Position numbers and translations under genes: made by a program | Notes under the pieces: generated by a model | The model's input: only the letters and a program-made list of their open reading frames with translations | Told to the model about the DNA's origin: nothing | Database searches by the model: none | Shown here: piece by piece, positions 8,100 through 17,309 of the stretch | Layout of the letters: every line of letters begins with the position of its first letter | How positions within the stretch are numbered: position 1 is the first letter of the stretch | Origin: an uncultured Prevotellaceae bacterium | GTDB lineage: Bacteria; Bacteroidota; Bacteroidia; Bacteroidales; Bacteroidaceae | Assembly: GCA_900318915.1 (NCBI GenBank) | Contig: ONMI01000057.1 | Coordinates: 1-53,462, forward strand | Direction of reading: 5' to 3' | DNA length: 53,462 nucleotides

Positions 8100-10178
8100 T
8101 CAATTCTTCTTCAGCACCACGGCCGAGCGGGCCGGGATATAGATTTTGAGCCACTCCTTGTGGTCGGCCACATAGACAGGGTCGAAGTTGGTGACGTGTG
8201 TCACCGAGTCGTCGGCCAGTCCGTTGCCACCGAACTCCACGGCATCGGTATTGAGCACCACATCATAGGAGCCCGTAGGCACAAGGAATCCGTAGTCGGG
8301 ATACGACCTTGTGGGACTGAAATTGAACACGAAGACGAGGTCGCCCCTCATGAAGGCCAGGATCTGGTCGTCGTCACTGTGCCAAATCTCCTGCACAGGT
8401 GTCTTGGGGAAGTTCTTCTGGCTTTTCACCACCTCGAGCATTTTCCGGTCGAAGTCGCCGAGCCAGTGGTAGCAAAGATCCTTGTTGTCGACGAGGTTCC
8501 ACTGTCTTCTGGCATACTTGTAGCTCCATCCGTTGCCCTCGCGCGGGAAGTCGATCCACTCTGGATGTCCGAACTCATTGCCCATGAAGTTGAGGTATCC
8601 CCCGTTGATGGCGCCGAGTGTTACGAGTCGGATCATCTTGTGGAGTGCAATGCCGCGGCGGGCCGTCTCGTTCTCATCGCCCTTCTTGAAGTGCCAGTAC
8701 ATATCCGCATCGATGAGGCGGAAGATGATGGTCTTGTCGCCTACGAGCGCCTGGTCATGGCTTTCGCAGTAGCTGATGGTTTTCTCATCGGGCCGGCGGT
8801 TTTTCACCTCCCAGAAGATGGAGCTCGGTTTCCAATGCTCGTCGGTCTGCTCTTTGATGGTCTTAATCCAGTAGTCTGGAATATTCATGGCCATGCGGTA
8901 GTTGAATCCGAATCCGCCGTCCTCGAATTTGGCAGCGAGTCCCGGCATGCCGCTCACCTCTTCGGCAATGGTGATGGCGTTGGGGTTCACCTCATGTATG
9001 AGTTTGTTGGCCAGTGTGAGGTAGCAGATGGCATTGTCGTCCTCGCCCCCGTTGAAATAGTCACCGTAGTTGGTGAAGGCCTGTCCGAGTCCGTGGCTGT
9101 AATAGAGCATGGAGGTGACACCGTCGAAGCGGAAACCGTCGAAGTGGAACTCGTCGAGCCAGTACTTGCAGTTGGAGAGCAGGAAGTGGATTACGTTGTC
9201 CTTGCCATAGTCGAAGCAGAGCGAGTCCCATGCCGGATGCTCGTGCATGGCTCCCGCATAGAAATACTGGTTGGGGTCGCCGGCCAGGTTGCCGAGTCCC
9301 TCCACCTCATTTTTCACGGCGTGGGAGTGGACGATATCCATGATGACGGCGATGCCCTTCTGGTGGGCCGCATCAATGAGTTCCTTGAGTTCCTCGGGAG
9401 TTCCGAATCGGCTGGAGGGAGCGAAGAAGGAGCTCACATGATAGCCGAAGGAGCCATAGTAAGGATGCTCCTGAATGGCCATAATCTGGATGCAGTTGTA
9501 GCCGTCCTTGATGACGCGCGGCAGCACATTGTCTTTGAACTCGCGGTAGGAGCCCACTTTCTCGGCGTCCTGTCCCATTCCGATGTGGCACTCATAGATG
9601 AGGAGCGGGTTGGTATTGGGTTTGAATTTTGTTTTCTTCCACACATAAGGTTTCTCCGGGTTCCACACCTGTGCGGAGAAGATTTTTGTCTCCTCGTCCT
9701 GCACCACTCTGCGCACCCATGCCGGTATGCGCTCACCGTGTCCGCCGTCCCAATAGACGTGCATTTTGTAGAGGTCGCCATGCTTGACGGCCTTTTCGGA
9801 GAGTTTCAGTTCCCAGTTGTCGGTGCCCGGGATACGTTTGGCTCTGTAGCGCTCCTGTTCGGTCCAGTTGTTGAAATCGCCTACGAGATAGATGTCCGTA
9901 GCGTTGGGCGCCCACTCGCGGAACACCCATCCACGTGCCATTTTGTGCAGGCCGTAGTAGAGGTATCCTGTTGCGAAGTCGCTGAGAGTCGACTTGCCGT
10001 TGTTGGTGAGCTGTCCGATTTTCCAGAGGGCATGGTCATGCCTTCCGCAGATAGCCGGTTCAAACGGTTCCAGGTAGGGGTCGTTGGCCACGAGCCCTAT
10101 GTGTTTCACCTTTTTAGTTTTTTTGTTTTCGCCCACTTTGGGTGTTTTTACTGTTTTCTTTTCTTTTTTATCTTCCAT
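8100..10178 (-). CDS. glgB: 1,4-alpha-glucan branching enzyme (GH13)
   Basis: Forms alpha-1,6 branches in glycogen in the cytoplasm. It has an N-terminal CBM48-like region (FREWAPNATDIYLVGDFNNW, residues 87-105) and a GH13 barrel with region I DIVHSH (281-286), region II GFRFDGVTSMLYYSHG with nucleophile D352, region III AEEVSG with acid E406, and region IV ESHDQ with D475. The YECHIGM and GHPEWIDFPREGNGWSY blocks and the 692-residue length match the eukaryote-like GH13_8 branching enzymes found in Bacteroidota. A Lys-rich N-terminal tail (MEDKKEKKTVKTPK) precedes it. Lies 19 bases downstream of the YhcH-like gene, probably in one operon. Confidence 0.93.
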   Translation of the reverse strand: MEDKKEKKTVKTPKVGENKKTKKVKHIGLVANDPYLEPFEPAICGRHDHALWKIGQLTNNGKSTLSDFATGYLYYGLHKMARGWVFREWAPNATDIYLVGDFNNWTEQERYRAKRIPGTDNWELKLSEKAVKHGDLYKMHVYWDGGHGERIPAWVRRVVQDEETKIFSAQVWNPEKPYVWKKTKFKPNTNPLLIYECHIGMGQDAEKVGSYREFKDNVLPRVIKDGYNCIQIMAIQEHPYYGSFGYHVSSFFAPSSRFGTPEELKELIDAAHQKGIAVIMDIVHSHAVKNEVEGLGNLAGDPNQYFYAGAMHEHPAWDSLCFDYGKDNVIHFLLSNCKYWLDEFHFDGFRFDGVTSMLYYSHGLGQAFTNYGDYFNGGEDDNAICYLTLANKLIHEVNPNAITIAEEVSGMPGLAAKFEDGGFGFNYRMAMNIPDYWIKTIKEQTDEHWKPSSIFWEVKNRRPDEKTISYCESHDQALVGDKTIIFRLIDADMYWHFKKGDENETARRGIALHKMIRLVTLGAINGGYLNFMGNEFGHPEWIDFPREGNGWSYKYARRQWNLVDNKDLCYHWLGDFDRKMLEVVKSQKNFPKTPVQEIWHSDDDQILAFMRGDLVFVFNFSPTRSYPDYGFLVPTGSYDVVLNTDAVEFGGNGLADDSVTHVTNFDPVYVADHKEWLKIYIPARSAVVLKKN

Positions 10179-10197
10179 GACTTATTATGGAGTTTTT

Positions 10198-10644
10198 TCA
10201 GCATTTCACTTTGAAGATAGCCTTTTTGAATTCCTTGACGATGGAGATGCAGGGAGCATGTCCATCCTGCGGGCAGAAGACGGCGAACATACCCGGCCGG
10301 CAGGTGATATAGCTCTGAGCCAGGATGTCGGGATATTTGGTGATGTCTTTCTGCTCGTTGTACTCCAGCTCCGGCAGGTCGACGGTAGGTGTGTAGCCAT
10401 ACGTCTCGGGAGCGGAGAGGGGAATCTGGATATCGATCATTTTTCTGTGCGTTTCGAGCACAGCCACGTCGGGAGCTTTTCCGGTGGCCATCTGTATATT
10501 CACGAACACATCCTCTCCGTCGATGAGGTGTTTTCCCTCGGGGAGCTGGTTGATGTCATTTTCGCTAAGGAAATCGATCACCTTCTGGAAGCGCGGGTTG
10601 AGGTGTGCATAGAGCGGAAGGTTTTCTAACGTGTCGATAATCAT
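10198..10644 (-). CDS. YhcH/YjgK/YiaL-family protein
   Basis: 148-residue cupin-like protein of the YhcH/YiaL (DUF386) family. Motifs are EGKHLIDGEDVFVNIQ, the E.H..MIDIQ block (LETHRKMIDIQIPL) and the GMFAVFCPQDGHAPCI metal-site region. Members occur in sialic acid and other sugar operons (suggested anomerase or TabA-like role), and the exact reaction here is unknown. Directly upstream of glgB and downstream of the MORN protein (27-base gap), so probably co-transcribed with them. Confidence 0.85.
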   Translation of the reverse strand: MIIDTLENLPLYAHLNPRFQKVIDFLSENDINQLPEGKHLIDGEDVFVNIQMATGKAPDVAVLETHRKMIDIQIPLSAPETYGYTPTVDLPELEYNEQKDITKYPDILAQSYITCRPGMFAVFCPQDGHAPCISIVKEFKKAIFKVKC

Positions 10645-10671
10645 ACTATTGTTTGTTTTTAGAGTTAGTTT

Positions 10672-11796
10672 TTATTTGTCCACAAATCTTTGTCCGTTTT
10701 CATAATGTCCGCGGGCGGTAATTTTTCCGCTGCGGTCCCTTTCTATGAAGTTGCCGTCGCGTTCACCGTTTTTGTAGGAGCCCTCGAACCGCGAGCCGTC
10801 CTTTTTCTCCTCGAGTGCCTTACCGTGCAGTTTTCCGCGGTGGTAGTTCACTTTCTGTCTTGAGCCGTCGTGCAGGTGGATGATGAACTGTCCCTCGAAG
10901 ACCCCGTCGCGGAATGTGCCTTCGAAGGTGTCGCCGTTTCTCTTCACCAGCTTTCCCTGTCCGTTCTCTTTGTCGGCGTTCCAGTTGCCGGTATAGGTAT
11001 CGCCGTTGTGCCACGTGAAGGTACCCATGCCCGACTTGTCGCCGTTGAGGAATCGTCCGGAGTAGCGGTCGCCGTTTTTATAGACCACCTCTCCCTGTCC
11101 GGTTCTCTCTCCCCGCACGTAGTCGCCCGTATACTCATCTCCGTTGGCGAAGGTATACTTTCCCTTTCCGTGAGGCAGGTCATGTAGCCACATGCCCGTA
11201 TATTTGTCGCCGTCGGCATAGAAGTTGGTCCCCTTTCCCGAGCGTTCGTTGTCCACCCAGTTGCCCCGGTAGATGACGCCGTTGCCCCAGTCGAAGGTAC
11301 CATAGCCATTTTTCATGTCATTTTTCCATCCCCCCTTGTAGAACTGTCCGGTGGAGAAGGTGTAGGTGCCCTGTCCGGAGCGTTTGTCGTTTTCCCAATT
11401 CCCCTCGTAGATATCGCCGTTGTAATAGTACATGGTACCCTCACCGTGCTGGTAGTCGCGGTACCACATTCCCACATACTTATTATTGTTCATGAAATAG
11501 AAGGTGCCCTTTCCGTGCTGGTGGTCCTGGTACCACATACCCTCGTATCGTTCGCCGTCGGAGAAGGTGTAAGTACCCTTTCCCGACCTTTTTCCCTTGA
11601 GGTACTCGCCCTCGTAGACATCATGGTTGGGATAAGTGGTGGTGCCCTTACCCTGCGGTTTTCCGCCCATCATCTCGCCTTTGTAGAGTCCGCCATCCTT
11701 GGTGTAGCAAGAGCCGAGTGTGATTTTCTGGGCCCCGGCCCTGAGGGGGAAGGCGAGAAGAGCGGTCAACAATATGATGATATAGTGAAGTTTCAT
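10672..11796 (-). CDS. secreted MORN-repeat protein
   Basis: 374 residues: a signal peptide (MKLHYIIILLTALLAFPLRAGAQ) followed by about eleven 23-residue MORN units of the type YEG.W..D..HGKGT(Y/F)...G from residue about 40 to 290, then degenerate repeats to a C-terminal RGHYENGQRF. MORN repeats make an elongated beta-sheet; bacterial secreted forms have no common proven function. ATG 11796 was chosen because it opens the signal peptide; a longer upstream frame overlaps the divergent promoter region. First gene of a minus-strand group with the YhcH-like protein and glgB. Confidence 0.85.
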   Translation of the reverse strand: MKLHYIIILLTALLAFPLRAGAQKITLGSCYTKDGGLYKGEMMGGKPQGKGTTTYPNHDVYEGEYLKGKRSGKGTYTFSDGERYEGMWYQDHQHGKGTFYFMNNNKYVGMWYRDYQHGEGTMYYYNGDIYEGNWENDKRSGQGTYTFSTGQFYKGGWKNDMKNGYGTFDWGNGVIYRGNWVDNERSGKGTNFYADGDKYTGMWLHDLPHGKGKYTFANGDEYTGDYVRGERTGQGEVVYKNGDRYSGRFLNGDKSGMGTFTWHNGDTYTGNWNADKENGQGKLVKRNGDTFEGTFRDGVFEGQFIIHLHDGSRQKVNYHRGKLHGKALEEKKDGSRFEGSYKNGERDGNFIERDRSGKITARGHYENGQRFVDK

Positions 11797-11821
11797 TTTT
11801 CCGAATGCAAGAATTACACAA

Positions 11822-11853
11822 CAAAAGTACGAAAAAAACCTTGAATAGGAAAA
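11822..11853 (-). promoter_or_regulatory. promoter of the MORN gene
   Basis: Minus strand -7 box TACTTTTG (11829-11822), 20 bases downstream of a TTTT -33 box. It lies 26 bases before the start codon. Confidence 0.5.
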
Positions 11854-11954
11854 AACTTTAGTAATTTTTATGTATCTGGAAAAGGGAAGGCGGCATTTTA
11901 TAGAAATTTTGATTATCTTCGCAGCATGAAAGACCAAAAACCCAATTATAAGCG

Positions 11955-12707
11955 ATGAAATTTGTAGGAATGATACCCGCCCGCTACGCCTCGACGCGTT
12001 TTCCGGGCAAGCCGCTGGCCCTTCTTGGCGGTGTAACGGTGATAGAGCGTGTGTACCGCCAGGCCGTGAGTGCCCTCGACGACGCCTATGTGGCCACCGA
12101 CGACGAGCGCATTTTCGATGCCGTGACCCGCTTCGGCGGCAAGGCCGTGATGACATCGACCTCCCACAAGAGCGGTACCGACCGCATCGCCGAGGCCGTT
12201 CGTCTGACCGGTTGCGACGCCGATGTGGTGGTGAACATCCAGGGCGACGAGCCCTTCATCCAGCGCTCGCAGATAGAGACGGTTTGCCATTGTTTCGACG
12301 ACCCCACCACGCAGATAGCCACTTTAGGAAAGCCCTTCACCGACATGCGCGGCGTGGAGAATCCCAACTCGCCCAAGATAGTGACCGACTTGCGCGGCTA
12401 CGCCCTCTACTTCAGCCGCAGTGTGATACCCTACGTGCGCGGTGTGGAGCGTGCCGACTGGCTGCAGCACTTCCCCTATCTGAAGCACATCGGCCTGTAC
12501 GCCTACCGCACCGAGGTGCTCAGCGAGATTACGCGTCTGCCGCAGTCGCCATTGGAACTGGCCGAGAGTCTGGAGCAGCTGCGCTGGTTGCAGAACGGCT
12601 ACCGCATCAAGGTGGGTCTCACGGATGTGGAAACGGTGGGTATTGACACGCCGGAAGACCTGGCTGCTGCGGAAGAACACTTGAAAAGATTGAAGATTAA
12701 AAATTAA
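11955..12707 (+). CDS. kdsB: 3-deoxy-manno-octulosonate cytidylyltransferase
   Basis: KdsB activates Kdo to CMP-Kdo for the lipopolysaccharide core. The nucleotidyltransferase signature IPARYASTRFPGKPL lies at residues 7-21, followed by TSTSHKSGTDRIAEA and NIQGDEPFI. Length is 250 residues, the usual size for the family. It is divergent from the MORN gene. This gene is one reason to place the organism among the Gram-negatives. Confidence 0.95.
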   Translation: MKFVGMIPARYASTRFPGKPLALLGGVTVIERVYRQAVSALDDAYVATDDERIFDAVTRFGGKAVMTSTSHKSGTDRIAEAVRLTGCDADVVVNIQGDEPFIQRSQIETVCHCFDDPTTQIATLGKPFTDMRGVENPNSPKIVTDLRGYALYFSRSVIPYVRGVERADWLQHFPYLKHIGLYAYRTEVLSEITRLPQSPLELAESLEQLRWLQNGYRIKVGLTDVETVGIDTPEDLAAAEEHLKRLKIKN

Positions 12708-12759
12708 AGATTAAAGATTAAAATTGGGAAATGGGAGAATTTAAAGGGTGCTATTCATA

Positions 12760-12935
12760 ACTGACAGCTATGAAATAGCACCTTCGGTGCGGGAACTGAA
12801 CAGAAATTAACGTAATTATCGTAATTATTCATTAATGATTTTTTGATTATTTGGAACCGTTTTCCAATAATCAATGCGAATGACTAAAGCAACGAGTGAA
12901 GGTAATCAAGCTCCCCGCCCCTTGCAGGGGAGTTG
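12760..12935. repeat. family B unit, small hairpin and family C element
   Basis: Contains AGCACC-TTC-GGTGCG, then GAACAGAAATTAACGTAATT with a GTAATTATTCATTAATGA tail, then GCCCCTTGCAGGGGAGTTGCC (family C). There is no gene between 12708 and 12988. Confidence 0.6.
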
Positions 12936-12988
12936 CCTGACGGACCATGGAGGGGCAGAGACAATAGGGGGCAGATTTGCTGTGGATT

Positions 12989-14338
12989 TCAGGGGATATT
13001 CTCCTGAAAATATTCAAGGCGGAGGATATGGCGGGTATCGTCGGTCACTTTGTAGCGGTCGTCGATGCGGTGGCCTACCACCCAGAGGATGCGGTTTTGG
13101 GCATCGGTCACTACGAGCTGCCTCATCTTCGCGAAGCGGTTCATTTTGCGGTCGGTGAGGAAATCGCTCAGCAGTTTTGTGCCCCTCATGCCGAGCGGCC
13201 GGAAGCGGTCGGCCCTGTCGGCCACCCTGACGGTGAGCGGCCACTCCACCCTATCCGCATCGAGTGAGGCCGTATTGGGGTCTGCGCTCCACGCCATGGT
13301 CTCGGGCCTGTCGAGCAGCGTCAGGCGCAGACGGTCATCGCCCTGCAGCACATATTTGCCGTCGACCGGCAGGCGGAGCGGTTTGGGAACCACGAAAAGC
13401 GGCTGGATGAGGATATTGTCGCGGTCGAAGAGCAGTTGATGGGTAGGCGACTCATAGAGCGTGCCCGTCTCGGCCATCCGGTTTCGGCAGATGGCAGCGC
13501 ACTGCGCCGGTGAGAAATGGTAGCGGCTGAGCAGCGCATGCCCCACATAATCATTGGAAAGAACGGTGCGGTCGAAAGCCTCCACCTCTGGCATGGAGTC
13601 TTCGCGCCGTGCGGCGGAAAGCGTCTGTTCCACCACACCATCGAGCAGGGCGGCCGCGCTTTTCAGTCTGTCGGCCATGTCGCTGATCCCTTGAATGAAA
13701 GAAGGATTGATTTGTTCGAGGAGCGGAATGACCTGCAGTCGGATTTTATTGCGCATGACATCCGGCACCAAGTTGGAGCTGTCGGTGATGAAGTCCTGCC
13801 CCTCGCTCTGTAGGAAATCCAGAATCATCTGGCGGTCCACGCAGAGCAACGGTCTCACCACATGTCCGTTGCGCGGCTGTATGCCGCAAAGGCCATGCAG
13901 GCCCGTGCCCCGTACCATATTGATGAGCACCGTCTCGACCGAGTCGTTCATGTGGTGCGCCACCAGTATATCCTCTGCCCCCACATCCGTGCGGAGCCTT
14001 TCAAAATAGTCATACCGCAGTTGGCGTGCCGCCATTTCCACGCTCACATGGTGCGCCTCGACATAAGCCATGGTGTCGAAATGCACCGTATGGAGCGGCA
14101 CCTCCCATTTCCGGCACAGATCACGGCAGAACACCTCGTCGCGGTCAGATTCTCTGCCCCGCAGATGGAAGTTGCAGTGCACCCCCTCAACCCTGTAGCC
14201 CAGCCGCCGCATGACCAGCAGCAACGCCACACTGTCGGCCCCACCCGAGAGCCCCACGAGATAGAGCGCCCCCTTTTGGAGCAGGCCGTTACCGGCGATG
14301 AAGGCCGCCACGGTATCGAGGAAATCCACCTTTTTCAT
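12989..14338 (-). CDS. tilS: tRNA(Ile)-lysidine synthetase
   Basis: TilS converts C34 of tRNA-Ile(CAU) to lysidine, using ATP and lysine, so that AUA is read as Ile. The PP-loop SGGADS is at residues 31-36, followed by VEGVHCNFHLRGRESDRDE and LVAHHMNDSVETVLINMVRGTGLHGL. The C-terminal region (RPLGMRGTKLLSDFLTDRK) fits the TilS C-domain. Length is 449 residues. I chose ATG 14338; 11 further in-frame residues upstream overlap the preceding gene. Follows the RlmI-like gene by 13 bases on the same strand, so likely an operon. Confidence 0.92.
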   Translation of the reverse strand: MKKVDFLDTVAAFIAGNGLLQKGALYLVGLSGGADSVALLLVMRRLGYRVEGVHCNFHLRGRESDRDEVFCRDLCRKWEVPLHTVHFDTMAYVEAHHVSVEMAARQLRYDYFERLRTDVGAEDILVAHHMNDSVETVLINMVRGTGLHGLCGIQPRNGHVVRPLLCVDRQMILDFLQSEGQDFITDSSNLVPDVMRNKIRLQVIPLLEQINPSFIQGISDMADRLKSAAALLDGVVEQTLSAARREDSMPEVEAFDRTVLSNDYVGHALLSRYHFSPAQCAAICRNRMAETGTLYESPTHQLLFDRDNILIQPLFVVPKPLRLPVDGKYVLQGDDRLRLTLLDRPETMAWSADPNTASLDADRVEWPLTVRVADRADRFRPLGMRGTKLLSDFLTDRKMNRFAKMRQLVVTDAQNRILWVVGHRIDDRYKVTDDTRHILRLEYFQENIP

Positions 14339-14351
14339 GCCGCTCAGCGAT

Positions 14352-15536
14352 TCATTCCACGTAGAGCACAAGGCCCTTGAGGTATTCCCCCTCTGGATGA
14401 TAGATATCCACGGGATGGTCGGCCGGCTGGTGCAGTTGGTGCAGTATTCTCACCCTCCGCTTGGCCTGTGCCGCTGCGGTGAAGACCGCATTGCGGAAAT
14501 TGTCCTTGGTGACCACCTGGCTGCAACTGAAGGTGAAGAGCAGTCCGCCCGGCATGATACGTTCGAAAGCCTTGGCGTTGAGGCGCGTATAGCCTTTCAG
14601 CGCATTGTGCAGCGCTGCCCTGTGCTTGGCGAACGCTGGCGGGTCGAGGATGATGAGGTCATACTGTCCGTCGGCCCTGTCGAGGAAGCGGAACGCATCC
14701 TCGCAGAAAGCCACATGCCGCGGGTCGCCGGGGAAGTTGAGTTCCACATTCTCCTTGGTCAGTTCCACCGCCTTTGCGCTGCTGTCGACCGAGTGCACCA
14801 GTTGTGCTCCGCCCCTGAGCGCATAGAAGGAGAATCCCCCCGTATAGCAGAACATATTGAGCACCTTTCTGTCTTTGGCATACCGTTCGAGCAGCCGGCG
14901 GTTTTCCCTTTGGTCGACGAAGAAACCCGTCTTCTGTCCCTTGAGCCAGTCGACCCTAAAGCGCAGTCCGTTCTCCACGGCGATATTGTCGGCCGTCTCA
15001 CCGATGAGGAAGCCGTTTTCCTGTCCCAGTTCCGCTTTGAAGGGCAGTGTGGTCTCACTTTTGTAGAACACATTCTCGATGCGCCCCTCCATGACCTCGA
15101 CCAGCACCCTTGCCACCTGTTGGCGCACCAGGTGCATGCCCACGCTGTGCGCCTGCAGCACGGCGGTGTGTCCATAGCAGTCGACCACCAGTCCCGGCAG
15201 TCCGTCTCCCTCGCCGTGTACGAGGCGGTACGTATTGTTCTGCGGATTGTCGGCTATGCCCGTTGCCTTTCTCACATCGAGGGCCGAGCGCAGTCTTTTT
15301 CTGTAGAAATCGTCATCGATGTCGATATCCTGAAAGGAGAGCACCCTGACGGCGATGGAGCCCACCTGATAGTGCCCCACGGCCACGAATTCGCCTTTGC
15401 TGTTGAGCACCCTGACCAGTTCGCCCTCCTGCAGCTGTTGGGGCAGAGTTTTGATAGCCCCCGAGAACACCCACGGGTGGAACCTTTTCAGGCTCTCCTC
15501 CTTACCGGGTTTGAGGACAATGTTTTTGCATTCCAT
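14352..15536 (-). CDS. RlmI-type 23S rRNA (cytosine-5) methyltransferase
   Basis: 394 residues. The N-terminal PUA domain (KRFHPWVFSGAIKTL... to about 80) is followed by an RFM-like middle region and a Rossmann SAM-binding domain with NMFCYTGGFSFYALRGGA and the catalytic region LIILDPPAFAKHRAALHNALKGY, then FSCSQ. This is the RlmI/RlmK architecture; E. coli RlmI methylates C1962 of 23S rRNA. The exact target here is inferred. First gene of a pair with tilS. Confidence 0.88.
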   Translation of the reverse strand: MECKNIVLKPGKEESLKRFHPWVFSGAIKTLPQQLQEGELVRVLNSKGEFVAVGHYQVGSIAVRVLSFQDIDIDDDFYRKRLRSALDVRKATGIADNPQNNTYRLVHGEGDGLPGLVVDCYGHTAVLQAHSVGMHLVRQQVARVLVEVMEGRIENVFYKSETTLPFKAELGQENGFLIGETADNIAVENGLRFRVDWLKGQKTGFFVDQRENRRLLERYAKDRKVLNMFCYTGGFSFYALRGGAQLVHSVDSSAKAVELTKENVELNFPGDPRHVAFCEDAFRFLDRADGQYDLIILDPPAFAKHRAALHNALKGYTRLNAKAFERIMPGGLLFTFSCSQVVTKDNFRNAVFTAAAQAKRRVRILHQLHQPADHPVDIYHPEGEYLKGLVLYVE

Positions 15537-15542
15537 ATAATA

Positions 15543-15665
15543 AGGGAAGTTTTTTAAAAAAGGGAAGTTAAAAAGAAGTTAAAGGGAAGTTAAAGGGACA
15601 TATGTGGTTTTTTAAGGGAAGTTAAAGGGAAGTTAAAAGGAAGTGAAAGGGAAGTTAAAGGGACA
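15543..15665. repeat. short tandem repeat based on AAAGGGAAGTTA
   Basis: About nine imperfect 11-13 bp copies of AAAGGGAAGTTA, split by GGACATATG near 15596 and 15661, between the RlmI-like gene start and the exonuclease stop. In front of the RlmI-like start (minus strand) it reads as TAACTTCCCTTT runs. Slippage in this tract could change expression, but that is inference. The remaining 15666-15780 holds no gene. Confidence 0.7.
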
Positions 15666-15780
15666 TATGCCCTATTCATGACTTTCTTTATATCCACTTC
15701 AAATACCTTCTTCATGTCCCTAAATTTTTACTTCATCCAACTTGTTTACAAATGCTGATTTATAGAGTTTTACAAGAGTT

Positions 15781-16419
15781 TTACAAATTCTTTCCTGCCT
15801 CCTCTTCCTCATCTACGAGGAGGTAGTCGCCGGTATGCTTCAGGCGGAGCAGTTCGTTGTAGAGCTGAATGCAGGCCCAAGCATCGGTAGCGGCATAAAG
15901 TTTCTGTTTCTGCGTGAGCACGTCGGCCTCCCAATTGGACAGTTGCTGGCTCTTACTTATTTTCAGTCCGAATAGGTTGGCATAGAGTTTTTGCAGCGAA
16001 CGGTCCTCGATGCCGATTTCCGAGACATGCTCCTGCAGGTCGAAGAAGTAGCCCGGCTGGAACATTTTTCTCCTTTTGAGCGAGATGATATCATCGTGGA
16101 GTGAGAGTCCCACTTTGAGCACGGACGTATCCTCCAGCAGGTAGACGATGGCCGGCGAGATATTGGTGTAGTTGAGTCGGAAGAGGAAGCAGATGTCGGG
16201 CGTTGACACCTGCAGGAGGGCCACTCTGTTCTGGTGTCCCTTCTTGAAGGAAGGCCTTGTCTCGGTATCAATGCCGAGGATAGGCTGTGTGAGCAGGTAG
16301 TCGACTGCCTTTCTGGTCTCCCCTTCGGTGAGGATGACAACAATTCTCCCCTCAAAATTGACTCTGGGCAGCGCCGCTATCTTTTTTTTATCGTATTTTT
16401 TATAAAGTATTTTCGGCAT
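15781..16419 (-). CDS. RNase D-like DEDDy 3'-5' exonuclease domain protein
   Basis: 212 residues. DEDD motifs: ILGIDTETRPSF (Exo I, D and E), LKVGLSLHDDIISLKRR (Exo II region), and YAATDAWACIQLYNEL (Exo III with D...Y spacing, so DEDDy). No HRDC domain follows, unlike RNase D, so this is the short form common in Bacteroidota. The likely substrate is RNA or structured nucleic acid; the exact role is unknown. Divergent from ftsK. Confidence 0.87.
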   Translation of the reverse strand: MPKILYKKYDKKKIAALPRVNFEGRIVVILTEGETRKAVDYLLTQPILGIDTETRPSFKKGHQNRVALLQVSTPDICFLFRLNYTNISPAIVYLLEDTSVLKVGLSLHDDIISLKRRKMFQPGYFFDLQEHVSEIGIEDRSLQKLYANLFGLKISKSQQLSNWEADVLTQKQKLYAATDAWACIQLYNELLRLKHTGDYLLVDEEEEAGKNL

Positions 16420-16577
16420 AAAGCGTGTTTTAGCAGAAATGACCTTGTCAACTGTTTTTCATCGTTTACTATGGAGGTGTCTGTGCGGTCAGGCCGCATG
16501 ATACCGGTACCACCTGATAACAATATGCAAAATTAGAAAAAAAGTCTGAAAATAGTGTGGTTTCCACAAAATTTCCG

Positions 16578-16585
16578 TAATTTTG
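16578..16585 (+). promoter_or_regulatory. -7 box of the ftsK promoter
   Basis: TAATTTTG followed by C, matching TAnnTTTG, 27 bases before the ftsK start. The -33 region (TGTGG near 16555) is a weak match. Confidence 0.5.
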
Positions 16586-16612
16586 CAATAAAAAATTCGG
16601 GAAAACGTCAAT

Positions 16613-17290
16613 ATGTCTCAGAAAAAACAATATAACAACAATCAAAGGCAGTCGATTTTCGAGATTTTAGGTCTCAATGTATTGCGCGACGAGCGCATCG
16701 GATTTGTATTAGGTCTGCTGATACTTTTAGCATCGGTAGTGATGCTGATAGCCTTTATCTCCTACTTCACTTCCGGTCCGGCCGACCAGAGTCTGGTTTT
16801 GGACCTACAGGACGGCGAGTTGCGCAATGATGGCCACGTGTTCCGCAACACGTGCGGTTCGGTGGGAGCCCTTATCTCCCACCAGTTCATAGCCTGCGGT
16901 TTCGGCCTGGCCTCCTTTGCCATCCCCGCCTTCTTCATTCTTTTAGGCCTGCGGCTCACACGTGCCTACAAGAACATCAACCTGCTGAAATGGTTTTTCG
17001 GTTTGGCTGTGCTGATGGTGTGGTGCAGTGTGGCCTTTGCCAAGTTTCTCAGTCCGCTGTTTGAGAACGCCATTTTCAATCCCGGCGGCGACCACGGCCT
17101 GTTCATCTGCCAGCGCATAGAGAACGTGATAGGCTCTCCCGGTCTGATAGCCGTACTGGTGCTGGTGGCCATCGCCTTGCAATATACTCGACCCCTTCCG
17201 CTATCTGAAGAAGATTCCTTTCACCATCACCAACAAGGAGCCCGAGCTGGCCCTGGCCGGTGCGCCGACAGAAAGTGCGGGAGAATATGA
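16613..17290 (+). CDS. ftsK: DNA translocase FtsK, N-terminal membrane part (frameshifted from the motor)
   Basis: The N-terminal about 190 residues hold the four-helix FtsK membrane anchor (FVLGLLILLASVVMLIAF, FGLASFAIPAFFILLGL, WFFGLAVLMVWCSVAF, GLIAVLVLVAIAL), which recruits the translocase to the division septum. After about residue 190 (near 17180) the frame turns to nonsense and ends at 17290. The expected continuation (LDPFRYLKKIPFTITNKEPE) is in the frame of the following motor ORF. One extra base, or two missing, around 17177-17196 would split the gene. See the linked motor entry. Confidence 0.85.
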   Translation: MSQKKQYNNNQRQSIFEILGLNVLRDERIGFVLGLLILLASVVMLIAFISYFTSGPADQSLVLDLQDGELRNDGHVFRNTCGSVGALISHQFIACGFGLASFAIPAFFILLGLRLTRAYKNINLLKWFFGLAVLMVWCSVAFAKFLSPLFENAIFNPGGDHGLFICQRIENVIGSPGLIAVLVLVAIALQYTRPLPLSEEDSFHHHQQGARAGPGRCADRKCGRI

Positions 17291-17309
17291 GGAGCCCGCT
17301 GCCGCTACG

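Noticed and set aside
8067-10214. 715-codon plus-strand frame opposite glgB
   Set aside because: Composition (Val/His/Glu-rich) is typical of an antisense shadow; all GH13 motifs are on the minus strand.
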